Positions 18,173 to 28,052 of a stretch of DNA of 64,000 bases are shown here, one piece after another. Numbering within the stretch: position 1 is the first letter of the stretch; each line of letters begins with the position of its first letter. The DNA is from JAHDHW01 sp965220465. GTDB lineage: Bacteria > Bacteroidota > Bacteroidia > Chitinophagales > Saprospiraceae. Where the stretch lies: assembly GCA_965220465.1 (NCBI GenBank), contig CBDCPZ010000024.1:558001-622000 (forward strand), given 5' to 3'. The notes beneath the pieces are model-generated. The model worked only from the letters and a program-made list of their open reading frames with translations. It had not been told where the DNA came from and ran no database searches. Both the position numbers and the translations under genes were made by a program.

Positions 18173-18763
18173 ATGAGTTTCGTAAAAACAAATTGGTTCA
18201 AATACTTAAAGAATCTTATCATTGGTGTAGGTGCTTCTGTAGTATTGTTGGGAGCACTGTTTAAATTAGAAAGTTGGAATTATGCTAGTGAAATGTTGAT
18301 TTTAGGATTGAGTGTTGAAGCATTTATTTTCTTGTTTCTAGGTCTTATTGGACCTGAGAAAGATTACTATTGGGAAAAATTATATCCTGGTTTAGATGAT
18401 TATCACTCAAGAATTGCTCCTTTGACTGAAGGTGATGTTTCAGGTGCTCCACCAGCATTAAATGGAGAAGTTGTTGAACAACAACTAGGAGGAATGCTTA
18501 CTGAACTTCAAACAATGTCAAATTCTCTTGGGTCATTAAAAGCACTGCAAGAAGTTGATTTTTCAGGTACAGGCGATCAGCTTAAGACCATGTCAAATTT
18601 CTATACTCGTATGAGTGAAGCAATGGCTAATCTTAATGATTCGCTTGAGGATACTGAGCGTTACAAAGATCAATTGTCAGCGCTGAATAAGAACCTTGGT
18701 TCCTTGAATTCAGTTTATGGTAATGTTCTTTCCGCCATGTCTAATATTGGAAACGAGAATTAA
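18173..18763 (+). CDS. gldL: Gliding motility / T9SS inner-membrane motor protein GldL (PorL)
   Basis: GldL is the stator of the proton-driven motor that powers type IX secretion and gliding. The N-terminus has two membrane helices: about residues 14-32 (LIIGVGASVVLLGALFKLE) and 40-60, the second holding the Glu-containing SVEAFIFLFLGL segment that is part of the proton path. A cytoplasmic C-terminal part with coiled-coil potential follows (about residues 100-196). The 196-residue length is on the short side for the family. It lies 57 bases before gldM. Confidence 0.93.
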   Translation: MSFVKTNWFKYLKNLIIGVGASVVLLGALFKLESWNYASEMLILGLSVEAFIFLFLGLIGPEKDYYWEKLYPGLDDYHSRIAPLTEGDVSGAPPALNGEVVEQQLGGMLTELQTMSNSLGSLKALQEVDFSGTGDQLKTMSNFYTRMSEAMANLNDSLEDTERYKDQLSALNKNLGSLNSVYGNVLSAMSNIGNEN

Positions 18764-18820
18764 AATCAATTTCTAAACTTACTTGCAGCTTATCTGTAAG
18801 TATTAAAAAAATAAAGGGAT

Positions 18821-20410
18821 ATGTCTATACCTAAGGAACCGCGGCAGTTGATGATCAACTTGATGTACCTCGTGCTTACTGCACTTCTGGCGCTCAACGT
18901 ATCCGCGGAAATATTCAACGCTTTCAAATTAGTTGATAAAGGGCTTCAAAAATCAAATGCGGTGCTAGATGCTGCTAATGATCCGATTCCTGCTCAAGTA
19001 GCTAAACTTGCAAAGAAAAAACCAGAGTTACAAAAATATGCAGATCGAGCAAACCCTGTTCGCGAAGTATCAAAAGAATTTACTGAGTACATAGAAGAGA
19101 TAAAAGATTATATGATTGATTGGTCCGGTGATAAAAATGGCAAAAATGATGAAGGAGATTATATGATTATTAATGGTGTTGAGCAATTAAAAGGAAAGAA
19201 AAACAAAGATGTGACCACTAAGTACCTTGTAAATGGTAAACCAGATAAAGGTATTGATCCTGAGGGGCCAAAAATTAAGCAGAAAATTATTGAAACTCGA
19301 GACAAGTTTTTGACTTTTATTGATGAAGGTGATCGGCAAGCTTTTATGGAAAACATTGCTATTGAAATTGATGATGAATCATGGAAAAAAAGTAAAGACA
19401 AAAACTCTTGGACAGATTATAATTTCCGCCAAATGCCAGTCGGTGCTTTGCTTCCTGTTTTTACTAAATTTCAGAATGATGCCAAATCGACAGAAGCGGC
19501 AATTCTCAATTACTTACTTTCAAAAGTAGGGGGTGAAGACATCGTTCTTGATAAATTTCAAGTAGTTTCTTCTCCTAAAAAAACTTACGTCATCAAAGGG
19601 GAAAAATTTGAAACTGAGGTATTTTTAAGTGCTTCCGCATCTGAAACTACTAATACGGGAGTATCAATAAAAGTAAATGGTGCTTCTCTTCCTGTGAAGG
19701 ATGGTGTCGCTACTTTTACTCAAACGGCTACAAATACTGGTGTTAAAAAATACAGCGCAACAATTTCTGTTACTAATCCAGTAACAAACGAAACTAATAC
19801 ATATGAAAACAACTTTGAATACGAAGTTGGATTACGTTCTTGCAACGTTTCAGCTGATAAAATGAATGTATTTTATATCGGTGTTGAAAATCCAGTCTCA
19901 GTTTCAGCTGCTGGTGTTCCTACGCACACTTTGAAAGTAAGTGCATCTGGAAGTGGAATTTCATTGTCTCCAAACGGAAAAGGTTCATATATAGCCACTG
20001 TTACAAAACCTGGAGAAACTAGTATTACAGTTTCTGGTGAAGGACTGAAAGCTACTTCATTTCCGTTTCGTGTTAAACGTATTCCTGACCCTATGGCTAG
20101 ACTGAGTAAGAGCAGTGGAGGAACAATGGGTAATGGTGAATTTAAAGCTCAAGGTGGTGTTGGTGCATTTTTAGATAACTTTGATTTTGACGCTAAATGT
20201 GCAATTCAAGGATATACACTAACATTTGTTGCAAAAAGACAGGATCCCGTAGACTCTGTTAACCAAGGTCCGCGTTATAATGAGAAGTCAAAAAGATTGG
20301 TTAATCAAGCTAAACCTGGTGATATTTTCTACTTTGACAATGTAAAAGCTAGATGCCCGGGTGATACCGCAGGACGTACCATCAATTCAATGGTATTTAA
20401 GATTAAGTAA
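18821..20410 (+). CDS. gldM: Gliding motility / T9SS motor-shaft protein GldM (PorM)
   Basis: GldM spans the periplasm as a dimer and transmits rotation from GldL to the GldK/GldN ring. The start MSIPKEPRQLMINLMYLVLT is characteristic: a conserved cytosolic leader followed by a single membrane helix at about residues 10-28. A helical D1 domain follows (to about 225) and then three Ig-like beta domains, including FPFRVKRIPDP before the last domain (about residue 425 to the end). The length, 529 residues, is normal. It is preceded by gldL and followed after 21 bases by gldN. Confidence 0.95.
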   Translation: MSIPKEPRQLMINLMYLVLTALLALNVSAEIFNAFKLVDKGLQKSNAVLDAANDPIPAQVAKLAKKKPELQKYADRANPVREVSKEFTEYIEEIKDYMIDWSGDKNGKNDEGDYMIINGVEQLKGKKNKDVTTKYLVNGKPDKGIDPEGPKIKQKIIETRDKFLTFIDEGDRQAFMENIAIEIDDESWKKSKDKNSWTDYNFRQMPVGALLPVFTKFQNDAKSTEAAILNYLLSKVGGEDIVLDKFQVVSSPKKTYVIKGEKFETEVFLSASASETTNTGVSIKVNGASLPVKDGVATFTQTATNTGVKKYSATISVTNPVTNETNTYENNFEYEVGLRSCNVSADKMNVFYIGVENPVSVSAAGVPTHTLKVSASGSGISLSPNGKGSYIATVTKPGETSITVSGEGLKATSFPFRVKRIPDPMARLSKSSGGTMGNGEFKAQGGVGAFLDNFDFDAKCAIQGYTLTFVAKRQDPVDSVNQGPRYNEKSKRLVNQAKPGDIFYFDNVKARCPGDTAGRTINSMVFKIK

Positions 20411-20431
20411 AAAATATAAATTTATTAAGTC

Positions 20432-21298
20432 ATGAAGATCGCTTTGAAATTTTTATTCTTTTGTTTGTTTGGTGTTTTCACAGTTTTAAATCCTGCCTAT
20501 GGGCAGGTTCCTGAAACTGTAAAAACGGAAGCAAGTGAGCCGGAAGAAGAAGGCCCAATTGATGATATTGTAGAAAAAAGGATTATTAACGAAAGAAGAG
20601 TATTGCCTTATCAACCTTTACGTGAAGCAGATATCTTTTGGGAAAAACGTATTTGGAGAGTTATTGACATCCGTGAAAAGATGAACCTTCCATTTGCTTA
20701 TCCAGAAATGCCTTTTTTCACTATTCTTATGGATGCCGCTATAAACAATGAAATAACTGTTTATAGTACAGAAGACGATAAGTTTTCAAATAAACTTCAG
20801 CCTGACGAAGTGGCATCAATGGGAGCTACTGTTGATACAGTAATTACCTTCGATCCTGAAACTTACGAAGAACAGATTCAAATCGTTCGAAATGAGTTAA
20901 ATCCTGAAGATGTAATGCGTTTTAGAATCAAAGAAGTTTGGTTTTTTGATGAAGAAACATCTGTGTTGCAAGTGCGAATTCTTGGTATTGCACCATTGAT
21001 AGATGTAAAAGATGATAACGGTAATTTTAAGTATGAAAAGCCAATGTTTTGGGTTTATTATCCAGAATGTAGAGAAGTGCTTGCTCGGCATCAGGTATTT
21101 AATGCAGGTAATGATGCAAGCCCGAACTCTTGGGAAGATTTGCTTGAAATGCGTTATTTCTCAAGTTATATCTACAAACAATCCAATGTTCATGATTTTC
21201 GCTTGCAGGATTACCTTACAGGAGTTGATCTTCTTTTAGAAGCAGATAAAATTAAACAAGAGATATTTAACTTCGAACTAGATTTGTGGTCTTATTAA
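20432..21298 (+). CDS. gldN: Gliding motility / T9SS ring protein GldN (PorN)
   Basis: Periplasmic partner of GldK. A signal peptide ends near residue 24 (NPAYGQVP). The mature part shows the family pattern VLPYQPLREADIFWEKRIWRVID and the MRFRIKEVWFFDEETSVLQVRILGIAPL region, then PMFWVYYPECREVLARHQVFN and a C-terminal RDYL-like segment (RLQDYLTGVDLLLEADKIKQEI). Last gene of the block; a strong terminator begins 17 bases after the stop. Confidence 0.95.
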   Translation: MKIALKFLFFCLFGVFTVLNPAYGQVPETVKTEASEPEEEGPIDDIVEKRIINERRVLPYQPLREADIFWEKRIWRVIDIREKMNLPFAYPEMPFFTILMDAAINNEITVYSTEDDKFSNKLQPDEVASMGATVDTVITFDPETYEEQIQIVRNELNPEDVMRFRIKEVWFFDEETSVLQVRILGIAPLIDVKDDNGNFKYEKPMFWVYYPECREVLARHQVFNAGNDASPNSWEDLLEMRYFSSYIYKQSNVHDFRLQDYLTGVDLLLEADKIKQEIFNFELDLWSY

Positions 21299-21314
21299 TC
21301 TTTTGTTTTTACTT

Positions 21315-21352
21315 AAAAAAGGTTCAAATCTTGCGAGATTTGAACCTTTTTT
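21315..21352. terminator. Intrinsic terminator after gldN
   Basis: A 17-bp perfect stem (21315-21331 with 21336-21352) carries a four-base TGCG loop. The stem ends in A6 on the left and T6 on the right, so it can act in both directions. It closes the PorP-gldKLMN transcription unit. Confidence 0.9.
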
Positions 21353-21469
21353 GTTTTATAGCCTATTTTGAATAGAAATCTCTAAATAGAATATAACAAC
21401 TCCATCTCCATTTTCTGAAGTTCAAATTATTATATTTACACGAACCAAGTTTGAAGAGCTATATCCAAA

Positions 21470-23665
21470 ATGTTTAACAAATTCCCTTTCTTTCAACAAT
21501 TAGATCAAATGGATTGTGGAGCAACTTGCTTGCGTATGATCGCTCAATTCTATGGCCGATCTCACTCCTTGCAATCCATGCGAGAAAAGTGTCATGTTGA
21601 TCGTGAAGGAGTTTCGATATTGGGAATTTCAGAAGGTGCAGAAAGTATCGGAATGCGAACTTTAGTTGTCAAAATACCCTTCGTGACTGATTCACCAGAA
21701 GACTCAGGTATGACGGAAGTTCCTTTACCTTGTATTGTACATTGGGAACAGAGGCATTTTATTGTGGTTTACAAAGTGAACCAAAAATATGTTTGGGTCG
21801 CTGATCCTGCAAAAGGGAAAATGAAGTTGAGTCGTGAAGCTTTTGAAAAAGGTTGGTTGAGTGATGATCAAAAAGGAATAACATTATTGTTGGAACCATC
21901 CCCTGATTTTTATGAATTTGAAGGAGAAAAGTCAAATAAAAAAGGGTTAGGCTATTTATTTCAATATTTTAGGCCATATAAAAGATTGATTAGCCAATTG
22001 ATTTTAGGTTTGATATTGGGAAGCATCTTTCAATTAATTTTTCCATTTCTCACACAGGCAATCGTAGATATTGGAATTGAAAACCAAAACATCGGCTTTA
22101 TTTACTTGATATTGATTGCTCAGTTGATGTTGTTTTTGAGTCAAACGATTACCAGCTTTATCCAAAGTTGGATTCTATTGCATATTGGAACCAGAGTCAA
22201 TATTAGTATCCTTTCCGATTTTCTAATCAAGTTGATGAAATTGCCCATTGCTTTTTTCGATACAAAAATGATTGGTGATTTGCTCCAAAGAGTTCATGAC
22301 CACGAGCGGATTAAATTATTTCTAACCAATTCTACCCTCGCTACCCTTTTTTCATTTTTTAACCTGATCATTTTTGGTGTTGTTCTTTTGATTTATAATA
22401 CTTCGATATTTTTAATTTTCCTTGTCGCAAGTGTTTTGTACTTATTCTGGATAAGTATTTTTTTAAAAAAACGAAAAGTTATTGACTATCAAAACTTCGA
22501 ACAACTTTCAGAAAATCGAAGCACCCTGATCGAATTAATCCAGGGAATGCAGGAAATCAAACTGCAAAACAGTGAAAAAAAACGTCGTTGGCAATGGACA
22601 CATATCCAGGCCAGAATATTTCAGGTCAATATCAGATCCCTGGTTATTTCTCAATATCAGGATGCCGGAGCAGGATTCATCACACAATTGAAAGATATCC
22701 TGATTTCATTTATAGCAGCCAAAGCAGTTATCGAAGGCCAGATGACGCTGGGTATGATGCTCGCAGTTCAGTATATCATCGGACAGCTCAACGCACCTTT
22801 ACAACAAATGATCAATTTTATTAGAAGCACGCAGGATGCAAAAATAAGTTTGGAGCGTCTTGGTGAAATTCACAATCGAGAAGATGAAGAACATCCAGAT
22901 GAACAGCAGCTTGATATGTTGCCAAAACAAGCCGATTTGAAAATCGAAAAGGTTAGTTTTCAATATAACAAACTTTCCGAATTTGTACTCGAAGATATCA
23001 ATTTGACGATTCCAAAAGGTAAAATTACTGCGATAGTTGGTACAAGCGGCAGCGGAAAAACAACTTTAGTAAAATTGCTTTTAGGGTTTTATAAACCCAC
23101 CAAGGGTAGCATAAGAGTAGACAGTGTTGCTTTAGAAAACATTTCCAAGAAACTTTGGCGTTCTAAATGTGGAGCAGTGATGCAGGACGGCTATATTTTT
23201 TCGGATTCCATAGCTAACAATATAGCCGAAAGCGACGACCAGGTTGACAAAAACAAGTTGCTAAAAGCTGTACAAATGGCGAATATCCAGCCTTTTGTTG
23301 AATCTCTGCCCTTGCATTACAATACGATGATTGGGGCTCGGGGCAATGGAATTAGTCAGGGACAGCGGCAACGATTATTGATCGCGCGCGCTATTTATAA
23401 AAACCCGGATTTTCTGTTCTTCGATGAAGCAACCAATGCGCTTGATGCCCGAAATGAGAGGATAATTATGGAAAACATGAATAATTTTTTTGAAGGACGA
23501 ACGGTTGTAGTAGTAGCGCATCGATTAAGTACGGTTAAAAATGCTGATCAAATCGTTGTACTGGAAGAAGGGAAACTTATTGAAAAAGGTACGCATAAAG
23601 AATTGGTCGAACGAAAAGGTACTTATTATCACCTTGTAAAAGATCAATTGGAATTGGGGGATTAA
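21470..23665 (+). CDS. ABC exporter with N-terminal C39 peptidase domain
   Basis: Peptidase-containing ATP-binding transporter, of the kind that cleaves double-glycine leaders while exporting bacteriocins or other peptides. The C39 domain (residues 1-145) has the catalytic Cys in MDCGATC (C16), His in HWEQRHFIVV (H96) and Asp in VADP (D112), so it should be active. Six membrane helices follow (about 165-440). The ATPase has Walker A GTSGSGKTTL, a signature GISQGQRQR (a common variant of LSGGQ), Walker B FLFFDEATNALD and the H-loop AHRLS. The HlyD-type adaptor starts 11 bases downstream. No short precursor gene with a GG leader is visible nearby, so the substrate is unknown. Confidence 0.92.
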   Translation: MFNKFPFFQQLDQMDCGATCLRMIAQFYGRSHSLQSMREKCHVDREGVSILGISEGAESIGMRTLVVKIPFVTDSPEDSGMTEVPLPCIVHWEQRHFIVVYKVNQKYVWVADPAKGKMKLSREAFEKGWLSDDQKGITLLLEPSPDFYEFEGEKSNKKGLGYLFQYFRPYKRLISQLILGLILGSIFQLIFPFLTQAIVDIGIENQNIGFIYLILIAQLMLFLSQTITSFIQSWILLHIGTRVNISILSDFLIKLMKLPIAFFDTKMIGDLLQRVHDHERIKLFLTNSTLATLFSFFNLIIFGVVLLIYNTSIFLIFLVASVLYLFWISIFLKKRKVIDYQNFEQLSENRSTLIELIQGMQEIKLQNSEKKRRWQWTHIQARIFQVNIRSLVISQYQDAGAGFITQLKDILISFIAAKAVIEGQMTLGMMLAVQYIIGQLNAPLQQMINFIRSTQDAKISLERLGEIHNREDEEHPDEQQLDMLPKQADLKIEKVSFQYNKLSEFVLEDINLTIPKGKITAIVGTSGSGKTTLVKLLLGFYKPTKGSIRVDSVALENISKKLWRSKCGAVMQDGYIFSDSIANNIAESDDQVDKNKLLKAVQMANIQPFVESLPLHYNTMIGARGNGISQGQRQRLLIARAIYKNPDFLFFDEATNALDARNERIIMENMNNFFEGRTVVVVAHRLSTVKNADQIVVLEEGKLIEKGTHKELVERKGTYYHLVKDQLELGD

Positions 23666-23676
23666 TTTAAATAAAA

Positions 23677-24996
23677 ATGGAAAAGCAAAACCAATTGTTA
23701 AAAGACCCAGATGCTATCCGGTTGAATGAAAATCGCGATTTGCAACAGATTCTTGGTGCTCCACCAGGGTGGATTCTCAAATGGGGTATAACAGTTGTTT
23801 TTCTTGCAGTCGCTATGCTGATTGGAATAAGTTGGCTGATAAAATACCCGGATATTATTCCAGCAAGAGTTGTTTTGACCACGGAGCAACCTCCCATTCG
23901 AGTTTTTTCAAAAACGAGTGGAAAGGTTGAAGAGTTGATTGTAAAGGATGATGAAAATGTAACGGCTAACCAAATATTGGCAATTATTGAAAACCCGGCA
24001 GATTGGGCAGATGTACTAATTTTAGATAGTTTTTTAAATAAAATACAAGCTGCAAACACGACGGAAGCTATTCGAAACCTGAAAATTCCAAGAGAATTAA
24101 AATTAGGTTCCTTACAAAATACTTATGCTGAATTTTCAAAACAATTTGATAAGTACGTTTTCTTTTTACAAAACAATCTAACCAATGCCCGAGTGAGCAA
24201 TTTGAATGAACAAATTGTGCAATTAAATGCTTTGATAACCGCTTTGAACCAACAAAAGGGAACTCTTTCAAAAGTGGCAAAACTAGCTTTGAAAGAATTG
24301 GAACGAAATCAGGAATTGAAGAAAATTGGCGCTATCAGCGATACAGAACTGGAAGCTTCAGAGTCTTATTATCTTCAACAGCAACAATTGTTGGAAGAAC
24401 TGGAAAATGATATTATTAGCAATAAAATCCAGATTGAAAAAAACCAAATGCTGATCCTTGAAACTCAACAGAAAAACAATGAAAGCCGATCCGGTGGATT
24501 ATTTTCTATTCAGGGAGATGTGCAGCGAATGAAAAGTGAGGTCGAAAACTGGAAACAAACCTTTCTAATTATTGCTCCGATTGATGGCAAAATTTCCTTA
24601 ATTCGTTTTTGGAGCCCGCAACAGTTTATCAATGAAAATGAAGAATTGCTGACCATCGTTCCTACCAATAATTCCGGAAAAATTATTGGAAAAGCACTTT
24701 TACCACTCGAAAGATCTGGAAAAGTAAAACCTTCGATGCTGGCAAATATTCGACTCGATGGCTACCCTTATCAGGAGTTTGGAAGCATTGAAACCACTGT
24801 TAAAAATATCTCCTCCGTACCACAAGGCGATGCTTATCAAATTGAATTGGAAGTACCGGAAACATTGATTACAAGTTATAGTAAAACCATTCCGTTTCGG
24901 CAGGAAATGCAGGGGACTGCGAATATTATCACTGAAGACCGGCGCATTTTGGAACGCGTTTTTGATAAAATTATAAGTATTTTAAGAAATGAATAA
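23677..24996 (+). CDS. HlyD-family membrane fusion protein (exporter adaptor)
   Basis: Periplasmic adaptor that joins an inner-membrane ABC exporter to an outer-membrane channel. One membrane helix lies near residues 28-50 (WGITVVFLAVAMLIGISWLIKY). Next comes a lipoyl/biotinyl-type half motif (SGKVEELIVKDDENVTANQILAII), a long coiled-coil hairpin (about 105-275), the second lipoyl half (LIIAPIDGKISLI) and a beta-barrel region. It is translated from the same transcript as the C39 exporter, so they form one system. No TolC-like gene is adjacent. It converges on a glycosyltransferase gene with four bases between stops. Confidence 0.9.
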   Translation: MEKQNQLLKDPDAIRLNENRDLQQILGAPPGWILKWGITVVFLAVAMLIGISWLIKYPDIIPARVVLTTEQPPIRVFSKTSGKVEELIVKDDENVTANQILAIIENPADWADVLILDSFLNKIQAANTTEAIRNLKIPRELKLGSLQNTYAEFSKQFDKYVFFLQNNLTNARVSNLNEQIVQLNALITALNQQKGTLSKVAKLALKELERNQELKKIGAISDTELEASESYYLQQQQLLEELENDIISNKIQIEKNQMLILETQQKNNESRSGGLFSIQGDVQRMKSEVENWKQTFLIIAPIDGKISLIRFWSPQQFINENEELLTIVPTNNSGKIIGKALLPLERSGKVKPSMLANIRLDGYPYQEFGSIETTVKNISSVPQGDAYQIELEVPETLITSYSKTIPFRQEMQGTANIITEDRRILERVFDKIISILRNE

Positions 24997-25000
24997 AAAA

Positions 25001-26347
25001 TCAGTTTATGATTTGGGTTTCGTTTTTAAATTTTGATAACTCCCAAAACAGGTAAGCAAACACAATGGTATATTCCAGTCCAACAACCCAAAGGTTTTCA
25101 AAATAAACCGAATAACTATAATTGATATAGGTTAAGATGATGAGTCCCGACCATACAATTGGAAATTTAAATCGGGTAAAAATACTTAATACTAAAGGCA
25201 GGAAAACATACCAGGGGTGAACGGTTGTCGCTAAAAAAAGATAAAGGCAAATACCAAAAAGCATTGCTTGAAAGAGGTTCCCAGAATTTGGAAGTCGTTC
25301 TTTGAAAGCATAAAGAATCACTCCGGCTAAAACAAAAAGACCGAGCAAGGGGCCGATTGTTGCAATTTGGTTGTAACTGGTTAATAGTTTAAAAAGCCAG
25401 CGCAGTAAATAATAAATACTCGCGTTGAATTCAAATTTTTGAAAATAGAGGTCAAGACTTGAACTAAAATTTTGAATAAAAAGTCCATTCATCAGCGGTG
25501 AAAACAATAGTAAAAGGACTATGCCAACGATTCCAAAATAGTGAACGCTTTTTTTCCAGCCCAACCTTCGAATCAAAAAAGGTAAAAAAATCAATGGGAG
25601 TAATTTGGAAGCGATTGAAAAAGCAATCGCAATAGCACTCAAAGTCAAACGATTTTTGACCATTAACCAAACCGTCAGCAAAAGGAAAAATACCATTGCT
25701 CCTTCAAAATGCAGATTTCCCATAATTTCAATTAAAACAAGTGGATTGAGGACATAAAGCAATACATTTTTAAGTGGTAGGCGGAAATGTCTCAGAAGTT
25801 TGATTATTAAAATAATAGATCCGCATTCAAAAGCAAACATAAAAAATTTCATGACCGCGGCACTTCCGATTAAACTTTCAGGAAAAAGCCAGCAAGCTGC
25901 TGTGAAAATACCCTGGCAAACGGGAGGATAAATCGTGTAATAATTTGGGGAATTTAGCTCGTTGAAAAGCTCAATCGATATTCCGGAGATTGCAATTTGA
26001 TTTTCAATGAAATAACTGGGGAGGTAATTGAAAGGATTGATACCGTTGACCGCTAATCTACCGTCCCAAATAAATCGATAAATATCGTCTGAGAGATTTG
26101 GAAAAGAAAAGATCAATAAAAACCTTAGCAAAATTCCAAGCACAATAAAACTCCAAATAATTGTTTTTTCTTTTACAAAATGAAATACAAAAACGTAGGC
26201 TAAAAAACACGGGATGTAAAAAAGAAGTAGGTCTTGGAAATCGGATTGCTGAACTTTATAACCCAAACCAAAAATGGTTGCTGTCAAAACCATTGCAGCC
26301 AGTAAAAAGCCAAGTATTGATAAAAGTTTGCTGCTATTTGAGTTCAA
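25001..26347 (-). CDS. Polytopic membrane glycosyltransferase (GT87/GT-C type)
   Basis: A 448-residue protein with about eleven hydrophobic segments. Between the second and third there is a periplasmic loop with PNLSDDIYRFIWDGRLAVNGINPF, where the DD pair and the RxxWDG pattern match GT-C enzymes that use polyprenyl-phosphate mannose. It therefore probably adds a hexose to a lipid-linked acceptor on the periplasmic side. The nearby gene at 28053 encodes a DPM1-like enzyme that would make such a donor. The acceptor is unknown. No signal peptide; the first helix acts as anchor. Confidence 0.75.
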   Translation of the reverse strand: MNSNSSKLLSILGFLLAAMVLTATIFGLGYKVQQSDFQDLLLFYIPCFLAYVFVFHFVKEKTIIWSFIVLGILLRFLLIFSFPNLSDDIYRFIWDGRLAVNGINPFNYLPSYFIENQIAISGISIELFNELNSPNYYTIYPPVCQGIFTAACWLFPESLIGSAAVMKFFMFAFECGSIILIIKLLRHFRLPLKNVLLYVLNPLVLIEIMGNLHFEGAMVFFLLLTVWLMVKNRLTLSAIAIAFSIASKLLPLIFLPFLIRRLGWKKSVHYFGIVGIVLLLLFSPLMNGLFIQNFSSSLDLYFQKFEFNASIYYLLRWLFKLLTSYNQIATIGPLLGLFVLAGVILYAFKERLPNSGNLFQAMLFGICLYLFLATTVHPWYVFLPLVLSIFTRFKFPIVWSGLIILTYINYSYSVYFENLWVVGLEYTIVFAYLFWELSKFKNETQIIN

Positions 26348-26431
26348 TTTTTAGCCCTTTTGATTCATAAAAATAGAACGCAGATTGTACGGATTTACAC
26401 GCTTAGTATTTTATAAAAGTCATTTCGAAAT

Positions 26432-27919
26432 TTAATTATAATTCAAGTGCCGGATAGAATAAAAGCAAATCGTTCCGTATCCTAACATCAATAGAATGTG
26501 AAAATATAGGAAAGGATTGCTTTGCAAATAGATGCCTCCAATAATTCCCAATAAAAAATAAACCGCAAGGAGCCCCTCCATGATAGTAGTAAACGGAAGT
26601 TTTGTAGTAAGATAATTTTGCTTTTTAAAAGAATCCCGCAATTCCTGGATATTAAATTTTGGTGTACGAATAAAAGGAGACTTTTTTCCAATATAACCTT
26701 GTATCACAGCAATCGAATTGTGCAACGATAAGCCCATCGATAAGGCCAAAAAGATAGGAAAAAGAAAAATAAATTTGAACAACATCTTCAAGTAAGACTC
26801 TTTATTCAATTCGGCCTGTACGTTGGCGACATAATAAACCAGGGTAACAGACAAAGTGGCAATCAGGAAATAGCTCATAAAATCGGTATTCAGCCCAACT
26901 ATCTGAAGTGCAAACATCAAAGGCACACTAAATACTCCGGCAAGGAAAACAAACAAAAACACACCACTTGCCATCAAATGCCCTGTTGCATGCATTTTTT
27001 TGGAAAAGGAAAAATTAGATTTCCAAACTACTGGCAATAATTTTCTGGCATTTTCAGCTCCGCCTTTCATCCAGCGGAATTGCTGTGACTTCAAGCCATT
27101 CATCTCTGCTGGCAACTCAGCAGGAGATCCAAACTTTTCAAGATACATGATTTTCCAACCTTTCAATTGGGCGCGATAACTCAAATCCAAATCTTCGGTC
27201 AAAGTATCTGCTTCCCAACCGCCGGCGTCTTCAATGGTTTTCCGACGCCACACTCCCGCGGTTCCATTAAATTGAAGCAGGCAATTTCCTGCTTGCCGGC
27301 CCAATTGCTCCACCGTAAAATGTACATTTAATTGCATAGCTTGGAGTCGTGTCAGCATACTATAATTTTGGTTGATATGCTCCCAACGTGTTTGAACGAC
27401 ACCAATTTTTTCATTTTTAAAATAAGGAATAGTTGTCAGTAAAAAATCTTCCCGTGGAAGAAAATCTGCATCAAAAATGGCAATAAATTCTCCCTTTGCA
27501 TGAACCATTGCTTCTTTTAAAGCTCCTGCCTTATAACCCTTTCGGTCAACTCGATGGTACAATTCGATATTAAAACCTTTGGCCTTGTATTCTTCTACTT
27601 TTCGACGGGAAATGTCAACGGTTTCATCAGTGGAATCATCCAAAATATGGATTTCGTATTTATCTTTTGGGTAATCAAATTCAACGATTTTATCCACGAG
27701 TCGCTCCACGACGTACATTTCATTGAAAATGGGTAATTGTATCGTTACGAAAGGGAGCGTGTCATCAGAAACAGCTTTCAAATACTTCAGATTTTTGTGC
27801 ATCCAATTGTATCTTTTGTAATAGTACAAAAGATGGAATTGCAGCAAGCAGTAAGCCGTGATGTAAATCAAAGCAATTACATAAATTGTCAAAGTAAAAT
27901 ATGCTAGGGTTGTCCACAT
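26432..27919 (-). CDS. Cellulose-synthase-like family 2 glycosyltransferase
   Basis: Processive-type GT2 enzyme with one N-terminal and about four C-terminal membrane helices around a cytosolic GT-A domain. Motifs appear in order: LDDSTDET, FDADF (DxD), TEDLDLSYR (catalytic TED) and QQFRWMKG (the QxxRW motif of processive synthases). At 495 residues it resembles the cellulose-synthase-like glucosyl/mannosyltransferases of Bacteroidota and lacks a PilZ domain. The product may be a beta-glycan or a glucosyl lipid. It shares orientation with the two other glycosyltransferases but gaps of 84 and 133 bases separate them. Confidence 0.85.
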   Translation of the reverse strand: MWTTLAYFTLTIYVIALIYITAYCLLQFHLLYYYKRYNWMHKNLKYLKAVSDDTLPFVTIQLPIFNEMYVVERLVDKIVEFDYPKDKYEIHILDDSTDETVDISRRKVEEYKAKGFNIELYHRVDRKGYKAGALKEAMVHAKGEFIAIFDADFLPREDFLLTTIPYFKNEKIGVVQTRWEHINQNYSMLTRLQAMQLNVHFTVEQLGRQAGNCLLQFNGTAGVWRRKTIEDAGGWEADTLTEDLDLSYRAQLKGWKIMYLEKFGSPAELPAEMNGLKSQQFRWMKGGAENARKLLPVVWKSNFSFSKKMHATGHLMASGVFLFVFLAGVFSVPLMFALQIVGLNTDFMSYFLIATLSVTLVYYVANVQAELNKESYLKMLFKFIFLFPIFLALSMGLSLHNSIAVIQGYIGKKSPFIRTPKFNIQELRDSFKKQNYLTTKLPFTTIMEGLLAVYFLLGIIGGIYLQSNPFLYFHILLMLGYGTICFYSIRHLNYN

Positions 27920-28052
27920 GTTTTTTTAGTTTCTATTTTGATTTTTTTGCATCGCTCTTGGCCTTCGCTTTTGGTTTGTAGTTTGTGGTTAACAGTTTTA
28001 CAGACTTCTCACCCCTCACTCCTGACACCTTTCATTTCACTCCTCCTTCACC

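Noticed and set aside
21353..21469. A hidden bacteriocin precursor before the C39 exporter
   Set aside because: No in-frame start with a GG-type leader of 20 or more codons fits in the 117-base gap on either strand.
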